Positions 52,865 to 61,624 of a stretch of 64,000 nt of DNA are shown here, in pieces. This stretch comes from Aggregatimonas sangjinii. Its GTDB lineage: Bacteria > Bacteroidota > Bacteroidia > Flavobacteriales > Flavobacteriaceae. The notes beneath the pieces were generated by a model, which did no database searches, was not told the origin of the DNA, and saw only the letters and a list, made by a program, of their open reading frames with translations. A program made the translations under genes and the position numbers. The stretch is from NCBI RefSeq assembly GCF_005943945.1, contig NZ_CP040710.1, positions 1,003,001 to 1,067,000 on the forward strand, read 5' to 3'. Position 1 is the first letter of the stretch; the number at the start of each line of letters is the position of its first letter.

Positions 52865-52894
52865 CAAAAATAACCCGATTCGAATAGCAATCAA
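52865..52894 (-). promoter_or_regulatory. miaE promoter, TTG-N19-TATTTTTG
   Basis: On the minus strand TTG (52894-52892) and TATTTTTG (52872-52865) are 19 bases apart. The leader to the miaE ATG would be about 12 bases. Confidence 0.7.
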
Positions 52895-52904
52895 AATAAG
52901 GCCA

Positions 52905-52912
52905 TATATTTG
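52905..52912 (+). promoter_or_regulatory. -7 box directly before the TMEM220-like gene (TATATTTG)
   Basis: An exact TAnnTTTG match ending four bases before the ATG at 52917. The transcript would begin at or next to the A of ATG, so the mRNA may have no leader. No TTG lies at the usual upstream distance. Confidence 0.55.
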
Positions 52913-52916
52913 TATT

Positions 52917-53270
52917 ATGAATCTACTGGTAAAAGGTTTTGCATATATTTTTGGTGTGCTGAGTATCGTATCGGCCGTACTACAGTATAATGATCCGGAT
53001 CCCCTAATGTGGATAGTTATCTATGGTGTCGCCGCAGTTCTAAGTTTTGGTTTTGCGCTGGAGAGAATCCCTTTTGGTATCCTGCTGGTGGCGGGCATTG
53101 TGGCTTTGGCCAGCGGGTGGTATCTCTTTCCGGAACAATTTCAAGGTTTTGAAGTGGGCAATGGGGATATTGGCAATGTTGAGGAAGCGCGAGAAGCGGT
53201 TGGTCTATTTATCGTGGGGGTAGTGCATCTGTTCTTTGCTATCTGGACGCGGTACTGGAGAAAATCATAG
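52917..53270 (+). CDS. TMEM220-like membrane protein
   Basis: A 117-residue protein with four hydrophobic helices. The sequence VLQYNDPDPLMWIVIYG after the first helix is the signature of the TMEM220 family, found in bacteria and animals and without known function. It is transcribed from a box four bases upstream and its last six bases overlap the end of the convergent dnaX gene. Confidence 0.85.
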   Translation: MNLLVKGFAYIFGVLSIVSAVLQYNDPDPLMWIVIYGVAAVLSFGFALERIPFGILLVAGIVALASGWYLFPEQFQGFEVGNGDIGNVEEAREAVGLFIVGVVHLFFAIWTRYWRKS

Positions 53271-55103
53271 GTCCAGATCAAAGGTTTTCCGAAGCAAATC
53301 GATGGTAGGATTCTTTTCCCGTAATTTTTCATATTTCTCCTCCGGTGTAAAGGCGAACTTTTTAGCCGTTTCTTCGTTTACCGAAATCTTCAGACTGATA
53401 GAATGATTATTTAGGTTCGCACGTAAATGCTCCATTAAACCGAATTGCTCCCGCTCAACTTCTTTTTTCATCGTATCGTTCGGAAGCTCGATAGCTATTA
53501 CAAAATCGTCCTTTAATTTAGGGATATCCGTTGCAAGGCTAGAGGCCAAAATTTTCTGCCCATTGGCGTCTATTTTAGCGACGAATTCGTTCCAGTGCTT
53601 ATGCAGTTCTTCTTCGGTAAACGGATGCTTCGGCAAGTTGTCAACATCGATACCTTCCCCTTTTCGCGCCGATTCGTGTAATTTTTTCGCCTTAAGACTG
53701 GAAATCGAAAGGGCCGATACCCTTTTAGAAGCAATATCGAGTTGAATTTTTTTAGCGGGCGTTGGTACTGGAACCTCTTCCGGAGCTGATAATTGCTCGG
53801 CTTCGGGTTCCGCTACAGCGGTGGCTAACGCCGTTTCGACCTGCTCTTCCTGTTTTGAAGTACTTGCCGCTTGCCGGGGAGCTTCCGCAATCGGTGTTTT
53901 TTCGACTAGCGCGGGTTCTTTCACAACTTTATTAGATGGACTCGCTTCCGCTCTAACTTTCGACTTGTTTTCATAGAATGAAGCCGGTGCGATAAAATCT
54001 TCCGTTTTATTGGCAAATGCTACGGACTCAGGATTTTTTTTTTCACCATCGAAATCAATGGAGGCCAGCTTCATAAGGGTCAATTCGACCAAGAGACGCT
54101 GGTTCTTGCTGGTCTTGTACTTTAAATCGCAATCGTTGGCGATTTCCAATGCTCTGATCAAAAAAGGACCACTGGTTTTTTTCGATTGCTCGAGATAATT
54201 TTGTTTGGCGTTTTCACCGACTTCCAATAATTCGATTGTTTGTTGGTGTTTGCAAACCATCAAATCCCTGAAATGAGATGCTAGGCCGCTAATAAAATGA
54301 TGCCCGTCAAATCCTAACGCAAGCGTAGTGTTCAGCAATACCAACAGCTCGGGAATGGCATGGGATAAAATAAGGTCCGTTGCCGAAAAATAGGTGTCGT
54401 AATCGAGAACGTTCAGATTTTCGGTCACCGCTTTTCTAGTCAAGTCCGCACCTGAGAAACTCACGACCCTATCGAAAATAGACAGCGCATCGCGCATGGC
54501 ACCGTCGGCTTTTTGCGCTATAATGTGCAGGGCATCATCTTCGGCGTTTATCCCTTGATTTTCCGCAATATATTTTAAGTAGTTTGCCGCATCTTTAACG
54601 GTGATACGCTTGAAATCGAAAATCTGGCACCTGCTTAATATCGTTGGAATAATTTTGTGCTTCTCGGTGGTGGCTAAAATAAAAATAGCATGCTTTGGAG
54701 GCTCTTCCAAGGTTTTTAAAAAGGCATTAAAGGCCGACTGTGAGAGCATATGCACCTCGTCAATAATATAGACCTTGTACTTTCCGGTTTGCGGTGGTAT
54801 GCGTACCTGATCGATAAGACTTCTGATATCATCTACCGAATTGTTCGAGGCGGCGTCGAGTTCAAAAATATTAAAGGCGAAATCTTCATCAGGATCGTTC
54901 GTGCCGTCGTCGTTGATCCGTTTTGCCAAAATACGTGCACAGGTAGTCTTTCCGACACCTCTAGGCCCACAGAACAGTAAGGCCTGCGCCAAGTGATTGT
55001 TTTCGATGGCATTGGTGAGCGTATTGGTAATCGACTGCTGGCCCACCACATCTTTGAATGTTTGGGGTCTGTACTTTCGTGCCGATACGATAAATGGTTC
55101 CAA
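53265..55103 (-). CDS. dnaX: DNA polymerase III subunit gamma/tau
   Basis: A 612-residue clamp-loader subunit. The AAA+ core has GPRGVGKT at 46-53, ELDAASNNSVDDIR, IIDEVHMLS, the arginine finger region EEPPKHAIFILATTEKHKI with a following SRCQIFDF, and a collar domain to about residue 360. The rest is a low-complexity linker and a tau-like C-terminus. The Cys-rich zinc insertion after the P-loop helix, seen in many bacteria, is absent: residues 60-75 read ARILAKRINDDGTNDPDED. It has a -7 box at 55138-55145. The stop overlaps the convergent TMEM220-like gene by six bases. Confidence 0.95.
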   Translation of the reverse strand: MEPFIVSARKYRPQTFKDVVGQQSITNTLTNAIENNHLAQALLFCGPRGVGKTTCARILAKRINDDGTNDPDEDFAFNIFELDAASNNSVDDIRSLIDQVRIPPQTGKYKVYIIDEVHMLSQSAFNAFLKTLEEPPKHAIFILATTEKHKIIPTILSRCQIFDFKRITVKDAANYLKYIAENQGINAEDDALHIIAQKADGAMRDALSIFDRVVSFSGADLTRKAVTENLNVLDYDTYFSATDLILSHAIPELLVLLNTTLALGFDGHHFISGLASHFRDLMVCKHQQTIELLEVGENAKQNYLEQSKKTSGPFLIRALEIANDCDLKYKTSKNQRLLVELTLMKLASIDFDGEKKNPESVAFANKTEDFIAPASFYENKSKVRAEASPSNKVVKEPALVEKTPIAEAPRQAASTSKQEEQVETALATAVAEPEAEQLSAPEEVPVPTPAKKIQLDIASKRVSALSISSLKAKKLHESARKGEGIDVDNLPKHPFTEEELHKHWNEFVAKIDANGQKILASSLATDIPKLKDDFVIAIELPNDTMKKEVEREQFGLMEHLRANLNNHSISLKISVNEETAKKFAFTPEEKYEKLREKNPTIDLLRKTFDLDL

Positions 55104-55137
55104 AAATGGTGTTTTTAGTAAAACGAACTGCCTTGTA

Positions 55138-55145
55138 CAAATATA
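55138..55145 (-). promoter_or_regulatory. dnaX -7 box (TATATTTG)
   Basis: An exact match on the minus strand, about 35 bases before the dnaX ATG. No TTG stands at the expected spacing. Confidence 0.5.
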
Positions 55146-55210
55146 GAAATCGCTTTTGTTTATGCTTTTGATAAAAGGCGTATTAAACTCTTTTTTATCA
55201 ACAATTGACC

Positions 55211-55218
55211 TAACTTTG
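55211..55218 (+). promoter_or_regulatory. Possible rnpB -7 box (TAACTTTG)
   Basis: An exact TAnnTTTG match about 60 bases before the first pairing region of rnpB. If used, the precursor would have a 5' leader of about 50 bases that must be trimmed. Confidence 0.45.
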
Positions 55219-55277
55219 TCCTCAGCAGGTCACCCTATCGTTTTATGCTGAACTTGTTTCAGCACCTTTTGAATTTC

Positions 55278-55614
55278 AAGAGGTCTCGAATCAAGTTCGG
55301 GATAAAGAGGAAAGTCCGGACACCGTAGTGCAACATAGCGGGTAACACCCGTCTCCGTCCACCATTTGGCGGACGGACGGACAAGTGCAACAGAAAGAAT
55401 GTACAGTTCGGCTGTAGTGAAATCAGGTAAACTCTATGTGGTGAAACGTCATGTAAACCGGTGTTTGAGGGCTGCACGCCCGAGCCGAAGGGTAGACGGT
55501 TAGAGCCTTTGGGCAACCTAAGGCCTAGATAAATGATAGGGAACCTTTGGTAGTGCTTTGGGGTTTAACCTGAAACAAGACCAGGGTGTACAGAATCCGG
55601 CTTATGGCCTGCTT
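55278..55614 (+). ncRNA. rnpB: RNase P RNA (type A)
   Basis: About 337 bases with the universally conserved segments in order: GAGGAAAGTCCGGACACC near the 5' side, ACAGAAAGAATG, GGTAAACTCTATG then GTGGTGAAACG, and finally ACAGAATCCGGCTTAT near the 3' end. The 5' AAGAGGTC pairs with the 3' GGCCTGCTT to form P1 (one bulged G), which sets both ends; a T-run follows at 55613-55619. GTCCGTC-type repeats near 55360-55383 form an extended stem. RNase P cuts the 5' leaders of tRNA precursors. It is divergent from dnaX and converges on rsmD. Confidence 0.95.
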
Positions 55615-55741
55615 TTTTTATTATTTGAGGTGGCGTTTGAAATACCGGCATTTGTGGAGTTGAAAAATGGCTCTGGTATTTCGAATTTCAGGAGACGCGA
55701 TAAAAGTATGCTCCTTCCAGAGTGGGGTGACACCTCGATTT

Positions 55742-56290
55742 TCAGTTGGCGTTTTCTTGCTCGAAGAAGCTGAACAAACTACTACCATATTTTCGTTGGT
55801 TATTGAAGTACGGCAGGGACGAAAGGTCTGTTTGTACCGAATGCTCTACGACCAATACTCCGTTCTCGTGCAAAAGTTCTTTTTCAAATACCAAGGAAGG
55901 AATTGAAGCGAAGGACTCGAACGAAATTCCATAAGGTGGGTCCGCAAAAATAATGTCCGATTTGGAAGGTACCTTTTTGAGATAGGTGAATACATCGCTC
56001 TTTATCGGGGTAATTTCCATAGCCATCTCCCGAGCGATTCTGGCAACAAAGGCTACACAGCCTGCATCGGAATCTACAGCGGTAATAGCGGTTGTTCCCC
56101 GCGATGCGAACTCGTAACTGATGTTGCCCGTCCCTGTAAAAAGGTCTAGAACGGTAAGTTCATCAAAGTAAAAGCGATTGTTTAGGATATTGAACAAGGC
56201 CTCCTTTGCCATATCGGTCGTTGGCCGTACGGGAAGTTTTTTTGGTGCCATAATGCGCCTACCTTTGTGTTTTCCGGAAACGATTCGCAT
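55742..56290 (-). CDS. rsmD: 16S rRNA (guanine966-N2)-methyltransferase
   Basis: A 182-residue methyltransferase. It begins RIVSGKHKGRRIMAPK and has RPTTDMAKEALFNIL, the SAM-binding VLDLFTGTGNISYEFASRG and the catalytic DIIFADPPYGIS. These are RsmD signatures. It is the last gene of a three-gene minus-strand operon; its ATG directly abuts the stop of the DUF3822 gene. Confidence 0.93.
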   Translation of the reverse strand: MRIVSGKHKGRRIMAPKKLPVRPTTDMAKEALFNILNNRFYFDELTVLDLFTGTGNISYEFASRGTTAITAVDSDAGCVAFVARIAREMAMEITPIKSDVFTYLKKVPSKSDIIFADPPYGISFESFASIPSLVFEKELLHENGVLVVEHSVQTDLSSLPYFNNQRKYGSSLFSFFEQENAN

Positions 56291-57124
56291 TTATAGGGCA
56301 TTTAAAACGGTAAAGTCGATCGATTCTTGATCAACGGCAGCGAGAAGCTCCGCATTATGGGTGGGAGTGAAAATTGCAATGTTCTTTATATAATCGTAGC
56401 AAAGCTTATAGATGGTATCGTTTTCTTCCACTTCCCCAAAAAGCCGCAACTTTATTGTTTCAGGGTTTAGTTTCAATTGTTCCAGGGTGAACAGTAGATA
56501 ATATAAAAAGTCTTCTTGTGTCGAATAGTCGAAGTTGTTGAACAATTGTAATTTTTGGCCCGCCACAACGGTAATATCCAATTGTTGCTCTGATAGGTGT
56601 GCGTAGCAAATGGGGGATTCTCCGGAGCCTTGTTCACTCAGCAAAGACTGCACCATAACCGTACCGTGGTGTTTGTAAACAAATTCCCCGAAAAGGCCGT
56701 AGAGGTAGTTATTGATGTTAACGAAAGGCACGTAAACGTTCATCAATTCGTAGCCCTCTATCTCATCATGGGCAATATGGTCGTTCGCTAGTATTTTGGC
56801 GTTAAATTTCAGGTAGTTGGCCAATTCATCTGCATGAAAAAGGGGTTTTGGCACCAAAGTGAACAGGTTATTTCGATGAATGACGACTACCTCGGAAAAT
56901 GCTGTTTTTTGTATGTTGTTTTTCTCTACAAGCTGCTTTAGCTCTTCAAGTACTTGATAGGGGGTGAGTTCTTTATGGAAAAGAACGTGCTCTGAGGATA
57001 TGACCGTATGTGACACGGTATCCAGCATACAAAAAGAAAGTCCATTCAAACTTATTTGAATGGACAGTCTATAAAAATCGTTTTCAGCGTTTTTTGCGCT
57101 CTTAATTGTCGTCACTTCTGTCAT
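56291..57124 (-). CDS. DUF3822 protein
   Basis: A 277-residue protein of the DUF3822 family, typical of Bacteroidota and regularly encoded before rsmD. It has an actin/RNase H-like strand pattern (RLSIQISLNGLSFCMLDT, IHRNNLFTLVPKPLF, ELMNVYVPFVNINNYLYGLFG) but no clear catalytic residues. No signal peptide. The start overlaps the preceding gene by 23 bases and the stop touches rsmD. No function is known. Confidence 0.82.
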   Translation of the reverse strand: MTEVTTIKSAKNAENDFYRLSIQISLNGLSFCMLDTVSHTVISSEHVLFHKELTPYQVLEELKQLVEKNNIQKTAFSEVVVIHRNNLFTLVPKPLFHADELANYLKFNAKILANDHIAHDEIEGYELMNVYVPFVNINNYLYGLFGEFVYKHHGTVMVQSLLSEQGSGESPICYAHLSEQQLDITVVAGQKLQLFNNFDYSTQEDFLYYLLFTLEQLKLNPETIKLRLFGEVEENDTIYKLCYDYIKNIAIFTPTHNAELLAAVDQESIDFTVLNAL

Positions 57125-57752
57125 ATACTACAGGCCAGTTACCGCTTGTACTAACTTCTTCTAATGAGCCTACAGTTATTGCGTCGCCATTTACCTCCTC
57201 TACGCTCTTTTCTGTAATTTCCTTTGCGATAAGGTCTTTTGGTTGATCATAGAGTAAAACTTCCTTCTTTACCCAGGCTTTGAAAACCGGTGCTTTATAA
57301 CCACTTTTTTCAATAATGTCCGCTTTCATTTCAATCTTTTCCCCATTAGGGGCACCAGGAATATCGGCAAGGGATTTGTAGCGGTTGTCTTTTTTGAAAA
57401 GTGAATCTTTTACCGAAACAAAATTAAGGGTATCAATAATAGTGATTTCCTTCAACTGATCGATTTTGTACACATCGTCAAAATACATGTAAGAAGAGTC
57501 ACGTTGCTGCGTAATTACATATTTACCGGTATCGATAAACTTGATAAGGGCATTAAAATCACTTGTATACTTTGAATTGACGCTTTTGTATGCTTCTTGG
57601 GCATTTCTGATATCCTTTAGCTTCGAAACAACTTTTGCGAAGCGTTCTTGCTTTACCTTATTGAACTCAATAGGTCCGGTTACGGACTTGTAAATCAAGT
57701 ATCCCAAAAAGATACAAGCAATCCAAAGAACTATTTGTATTACGGTCTTCAT
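57102..57752 (-). CDS. Membrane-anchored protein of unknown function
   Basis: A 216-residue protein with one N-terminal transmembrane helix (VIQIVLWIACIFLGYLIY). A basic, helical segment then carries KLKDIRNAQEAYKSVNSKY, which resembles the N-terminal stem of pilin-like or major-pseudopilin proteins but lacks a prepilin cleavage motif. The rest is beta-rich and faces the periplasm. It overlaps the DUF3822 gene by 23 bases, so the three genes are expressed together. The pilin-like reading is speculative. Confidence 0.6.
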   Translation of the reverse strand: MKTVIQIVLWIACIFLGYLIYKSVTGPIEFNKVKQERFAKVVSKLKDIRNAQEAYKSVNSKYTSDFNALIKFIDTGKYVITQQRDSSYMYFDDVYKIDQLKEITIIDTLNFVSVKDSLFKKDNRYKSLADIPGAPNGEKIEMKADIIEKSGYKAPVFKAWVKKEVLLYDQPKDLIAKEITEKSVEEVNGDAITVGSLEEVSTSGNWPVVYDRSDDN

Positions 57753-57788
57753 TTCCTAAGTGGTATTAGTTAAATTTAGTGGTTCACA

Positions 57789-57796
57789 CAAATCTA
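57789..57796 (-). promoter_or_regulatory. -7 box of the three-gene operon ending in rsmD (TAGATTTG)
   Basis: An exact TAnnTTTG match on the minus strand, 36 bases before the ATG at 57752. No TTG was seen at the expected spacing. Confidence 0.5.
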
Positions 57797-57973
57797 CAAT
57801 TTTTTTGCAAACCGCCTAATTTTTCTCTATCGTAATTAAGACGGCGGAAGGGAATGCTTTAAGAGCTTCAAAATCCGTTCCAAACGTGTATGAAATGGGT
57901 GTTTTACTTGTATTTTGAATAGGGAATTTCCGAGTTTTCAGTCCATAAGATAAGTGTAAAGTAAATTCCTGTC

Positions 57974-57981
57974 TATCTTTG
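57974..57981 (+). promoter_or_regulatory. -7 box of the RecD-like helicase gene (TATCTTTG)
   Basis: An exact TAnnTTTG match ending seven bases before the ATG at 57989, so the leader would be very short or absent. Confidence 0.5.
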
Positions 57982-57988
57982 AAATTCT

Positions 57989-59428
57989 ATGGCCACTCTT
58001 ACCGACGCTTCATTCTACAAAATCCTTAGGAACAAATTTCCGCACGATCCCACCGTTAAGCAGGATTTGGCGCTCCAGCAATTGGCCAAATTTCTGCTGT
58101 CAAAGGGAAAAGATGAGGTCTTTTTATTAAAAGGATTTGCTGGTACGGGGAAGACGACGATCGTAGGTACGCTGGTAACGAATTTGTGGAATACCCAATT
58201 GAAGTCCGTTTTAATGGCCCCCACGGGCCGTGCGGCCAAAGTAATGTCGAATTACTCGAAAACCAAGTCCTTTACCATTCACAGAAAAATTTATTTTCCT
58301 AAAAAGCAGAGCGGGGGTGCCGTGCAGTTTGTTTTGGCCCCGAATAAACATCGCGATACGGTATTCATCGTTGATGAGGCCTCTATGATTCCCGATACGC
58401 CTACGAATACTAAACTAATGGACAATGGCTCGCTGCTAGACGACCTTTTGATGTTCGTGTACTCCGGTCATAATTGCAAATTGATCTTGATTGGGGATAC
58501 TGCCCAGTTACCCCCGGTGCACTTGGATTTAAGCCCTGCCCTGGACGCCGATAAAATTAGTTTGAATTATAATAAAGAGGTGACCAGAATGGAGTTGGAC
58601 GAGGTAGTACGTCAGGCCGAGGATTCGGGCATACTTATGAATGCGACCAACTTACGGGGGCAATTACAGTCCGAATTTTTCGACAGTTTTCAATTCGATG
58701 TTGCTCCTTACAAAGACATTGTTCGTCTGATCGACGGCCACGAAATTCTCGAGGCCATAGAAACTTCATATTCCGAAAACGGAAAGGAAGAGACCACTTT
58801 TATCGTACGGTCGAATAAGCGTGCTAATCTGTACAATGAAAATATTCGTAATCGCATCCTGTATTTAGAGAACGAACTATCGGTCGGGGATTACATGATG
58901 GTCGTAAAGAACAACTATTTTTGGCTAGAACCGAATACCGAAGCAGGTTTTATTGCCAACGGGGACATTATAGAAGTGCTTGAGATTTTTGCGATAAAGG
59001 AACTGTATACGTTTCGATTTGCAGAAGTGAAGGTAAAAATGGTTGATTATCCCAACCAAAAACCTTTTGAAACCGTATTATTGCTCGATACGATAACGGC
59101 AGAAGCACCTTCGTTACCTTATGAGGATTCTAACCGCTTGTACCAAGAGGTGATGAAGGATTACGACGATGTAAAATCGAAATACAAAAAGTTCATGTCG
59201 GTCAAGGGCAACAAATTTTTCAATGCGCTACAGGTAAAATTTTCCTACGCCATTACGTGTCACAAATCACAAGGCGGGCAGTGGAACACGGTGTTCGTTG
59301 AGCAGCCCTATTTACCCAACGGAGTGGATAAAGAGTACTTGCGCTGGCTCTATACCGCGGTAACAAGGGCCAAAACCAGTTTGTATCTCATCGGCTTTAA
59401 GAACGATTTTTTTGTTGATGGGGATTAG
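57989..59428 (+). CDS. RecD-like ATP-dependent DNA helicase
   Basis: A 479-residue superfamily 1 helicase. Motif I is GFAGTGKT at 49-56, followed by VLMAPTGRAAKVMSNY (Ia), FIVDEASMI (II), LILIGDTAQLPPV (III), and near the C-terminus ITCHKSQGGQWNTVFVEQP (V) and LYTAVTRAKTSLYLIG (VI). This order matches the RecD/TraA subgroup, without the N-terminal RecD2 domain, so it is a short single-subunit form. It probably acts in repair or replication restart. Confidence 0.88.
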   Translation: MATLTDASFYKILRNKFPHDPTVKQDLALQQLAKFLLSKGKDEVFLLKGFAGTGKTTIVGTLVTNLWNTQLKSVLMAPTGRAAKVMSNYSKTKSFTIHRKIYFPKKQSGGAVQFVLAPNKHRDTVFIVDEASMIPDTPTNTKLMDNGSLLDDLLMFVYSGHNCKLILIGDTAQLPPVHLDLSPALDADKISLNYNKEVTRMELDEVVRQAEDSGILMNATNLRGQLQSEFFDSFQFDVAPYKDIVRLIDGHEILEAIETSYSENGKEETTFIVRSNKRANLYNENIRNRILYLENELSVGDYMMVVKNNYFWLEPNTEAGFIANGDIIEVLEIFAIKELYTFRFAEVKVKMVDYPNQKPFETVLLLDTITAEAPSLPYEDSNRLYQEVMKDYDDVKSKYKKFMSVKGNKFFNALQVKFSYAITCHKSQGGQWNTVFVEQPYLPNGVDKEYLRWLYTAVTRAKTSLYLIGFKNDFFVDGD

Positions 59429-59508
59429 TGTAAATTCGTTTTGGTAAAAGCAAGGCGCCGCTCGGTAATTATATCCTCCTGTATCGGGCAGCTTAGAATT
59501 TCAATCAT

Positions 59509-60084
59509 ATGACTTCGGAGACCATTATCAGTATTTTTTTGGGTATAGGCTTAGCCGCCTCCGTTGGCTTCCGGGTTTTTCTTCCTTTGTTCGCGTTGAG
59601 TTTGGCTTCTTACTTTAATATATGGGATTTAAACGATAGTTGGCAATGGATCGGCAGCTTGGCGGCAGTGGTTACCTTAGGTGTGGCCACGGTAATCGAG
59701 ATATTCGCCTATTTTATTCCTTGGGTGGATAATCTATTGGATAGCGTTTCGGTACCGCTGGCGGCCATTGCGGGTACTGCGGTAATGGTCTCCACCGTCG
59801 CTGATCTAGACCCTGTAGTAACTTGGTCGTTGGCCATCATCGCAGGTGGGGGTACCGCTACGGCCATCAAAGGAGCGGGCGCGGCAAGTAGATTGGCCTC
59901 AACCACTACGACGGGCGGTCTCGGCAACCCGATAGTATCCACTGTTGAAACGGGAACGGCGGTCGTAGTGACCACGGCCTCTATTTTCGCGCCAATACTG
60001 GCGGCCGTTCTCGTCATCATCATATTGGCCTTTATTTTTTGGATTTATAGAAAGCTTCGACCGAGAAGGAGGGATAGTCAATAG
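59509..60084 (+). CDS. DUF4126 membrane protein
   Basis: A 191-residue integral membrane protein with four or five hydrophobic segments, matching DUF4126. The opening LGIGLAASVGFRVFLPLFAL is the family signature, and WVDNLLDSVSVPLAAIAGT and GGGTATAIKGAGAASRLAST are the conserved loops. The C-terminus is basic (RKLRPRRRDSQ). No function is established. It is 80 bases after the helicase gene and 115 bases before kdsB. Confidence 0.85.
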   Translation: MTSETIISIFLGIGLAASVGFRVFLPLFALSLASYFNIWDLNDSWQWIGSLAAVVTLGVATVIEIFAYFIPWVDNLLDSVSVPLAAIAGTAVMVSTVADLDPVVTWSLAIIAGGGTATAIKGAGAASRLASTTTTGGLGNPIVSTVETGTAVVVTTASIFAPILAAVLVIIILAFIFWIYRKLRPRRRDSQ

Positions 60085-60199
60085 GGGCAGTGTGATAGTA
60101 ACGAATTTGATGGTAAGGTTGATACTTATTTTAAGAGGATTGGCTTTAGATTTCTATAAGTGCCCTTAGTTCGGTTTAAATTTAATATCGATAATAATA

Positions 60200-60928
60200 G
60201 TGAAGATAATAGCAATGATTCCGGCCCGATATGCGGCAAGTCGTTTTCCCGCCAAGTTAATGCAGGATTTAGGCGGAAAGCCTGTTATTGTTCGTACGTA
60301 TGAGGCAGCGGTAAAGACAGGGTTGTTCGATGCGGTATATGTGGTAACCGACAGCGAAGTGATATTCAGTACCATAGTCAAGGCGAATGGAAATGCCATG
60401 ATGAGTAAAACTGACCATGACTGTGGCAGCGATCGTATTGCGGAAGCCGTCACGGATATGGATGTGGATATTATCGTAAATGTGCAAGGTGACGAACCTT
60501 TTACCGAAAAGGAAAGCCTTAAAAGTGTGCTGGAGGTATTCGAAGAGGATACGACCGGTGAAATCGATTTGGCATCATTAATGGTCAGGATTACCGATTG
60601 GGACGAGATAAACAACCCCAATACAGTAAAGGTAATCGTAGATAACCGTAATTTCGCGTTGTATTTTTCCAGGTCTCCAATTCCTTTTCCGCGCGAAAAG
60701 GAAGCCAATGCCAAATATTACAAGCATAAAGGTATTTATGCGTTTCGCAAACGCGCTCTGATGGATTTTCAGCGCCTACCGATGTTGACATTGGAAGCCA
60801 CCGAAAAAATAGAGGCGATACGGTATTTGGAATACGGTAAAAAAATAAAAATGGTAGAGACCAATGTTACGGGGATTGAAATCGACACCCCCGAAGACCT
60901 CAAAAGGGCCCAGCAAGCATGGAGATAG
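60200..60928 (+). CDS. kdsB: 3-deoxy-manno-octulosonate cytidylyltransferase
   Basis: A 242-residue enzyme that makes CMP-Kdo (or CMP-8-amino-Kdo) for lipopolysaccharide. It begins [20 protein letters not shown] and has [31 protein letters not shown] and [12 protein letters not shown] in the right order. The start codon is GTG; the next ATG would cut into the first beta strand. Its end overlaps the HAD gene by ten bases, and a KdnB-like gene follows. Confidence 0.94.
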   Translation: MKIIAMIPARYAASRFPAKLMQDLGGKPVIVRTYEAAVKTGLFDAVYVVTDSEVIFSTIVKANGNAMMSKTDHDCGSDRIAEAVTDMDVDIIVNVQGDEPFTEKESLKSVLEVFEEDTTGEIDLASLMVRITDWDEINNPNTVKVIVDNRNFALYFSRSPIPFPREKEANAKYYKHKGIYAFRKRALMDFQRLPMLTLEATEKIEAIRYLEYGKKIKMVETNVTGIEIDTPEDLKRAQQAWR

Positions 60929-61617
60929 ATTATAGCGACATTACGACTATTGGCCTTGACGCCGACGACACCTTATGGGTCAATGAAACATATTTCAGGG
61001 ATGCGGAGGAAAAGTTCTCGGCCTTGTTGGAGGGTTACGAGACCAAGAACAAAATAGACCAAGAGTTGTTCAAGATGGAAATGAAGAACCTTGAGCTATA
61101 CGGTTACGGGATTAAAGGTTTCATGCTATCTATGATCGAATCGGCCTTAGAGCTGTCGAATAATTCGGTTTCCCAAGCAACGTTGCAGAAGATACTGCAT
61201 CTTGGTAAGGAGATGATCTCACATCCGGTGGAAGTGTTGGACGGAGTGGAGGAAGTACTAGAGCGATTATTTGGAACATACAGACTGCTTGTGTTGACCA
61301 AAGGGGATCTACTCGATCAAGAACGTAAGCTGGCGCGGTCGGGCTTATCGAAGTATTTTCACCACGTCGAGGTCTTGAGTGATAAAAAAGAACAAAATTA
61401 CCAACAGCTATTGAACCATTTGAAGGTAGATGCGAAGGAGTTTTTAATGATCGGGAATTCATTGAAATCAGATGTGTTACCTTTGATTAAAATTGGGGCT
61501 CGGGCGGTTCACGTACCTTTTCATACCACTTGGCAACATGAAGAAGTATCAATAGAGAATAAAGATTATAACTATTTAACGGTCAATAAGTTGAATAGGA
61601 TACTGGATTACTTGTAA
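60919..61617 (+). CDS. HAD-superfamily hydrolase
   Basis: A 232-residue hydrolase with [13 protein letters not shown] (nucleophile motif I, DxD), [15 protein letters not shown] (motif II), and [20 protein letters not shown] (motif IV). The helical cap between motifs I and II places it near YjjG/haloacid dehalogenase-type phosphatases rather than the capless KdsC (Kdo-8-phosphate phosphatase). It overlaps kdsB by ten bases and is seven bases before the kdnB-like gene, so it is part of that operon; its substrate is unknown. Confidence 0.85.
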   Translation: MEIDYSDITTIGLDADDTLWVNETYFRDAEEKFSALLEGYETKNKIDQELFKMEMKNLELYGYGIKGFMLSMIESALELSNNSVSQATLQKILHLGKEMISHPVEVLDGVEEVLERLFGTYRLLVLTKGDLLDQERKLARSGLSKYFHHVEVLSDKKEQNYQQLLNHLKVDAKEFLMIGNSLKSDVLPLIKIGARAVHVPFHTTWQHEEVSIENKDYNYLTVNKLNRILDYL

Positions 61618-61624
61618 AATTTGT

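Noticed and set aside
55259-55773. Small open frames over the rnpB region on both strands
   Set aside because: The conserved RNase P segments explain the sequence; the frames cross structural elements and have no protein signature.
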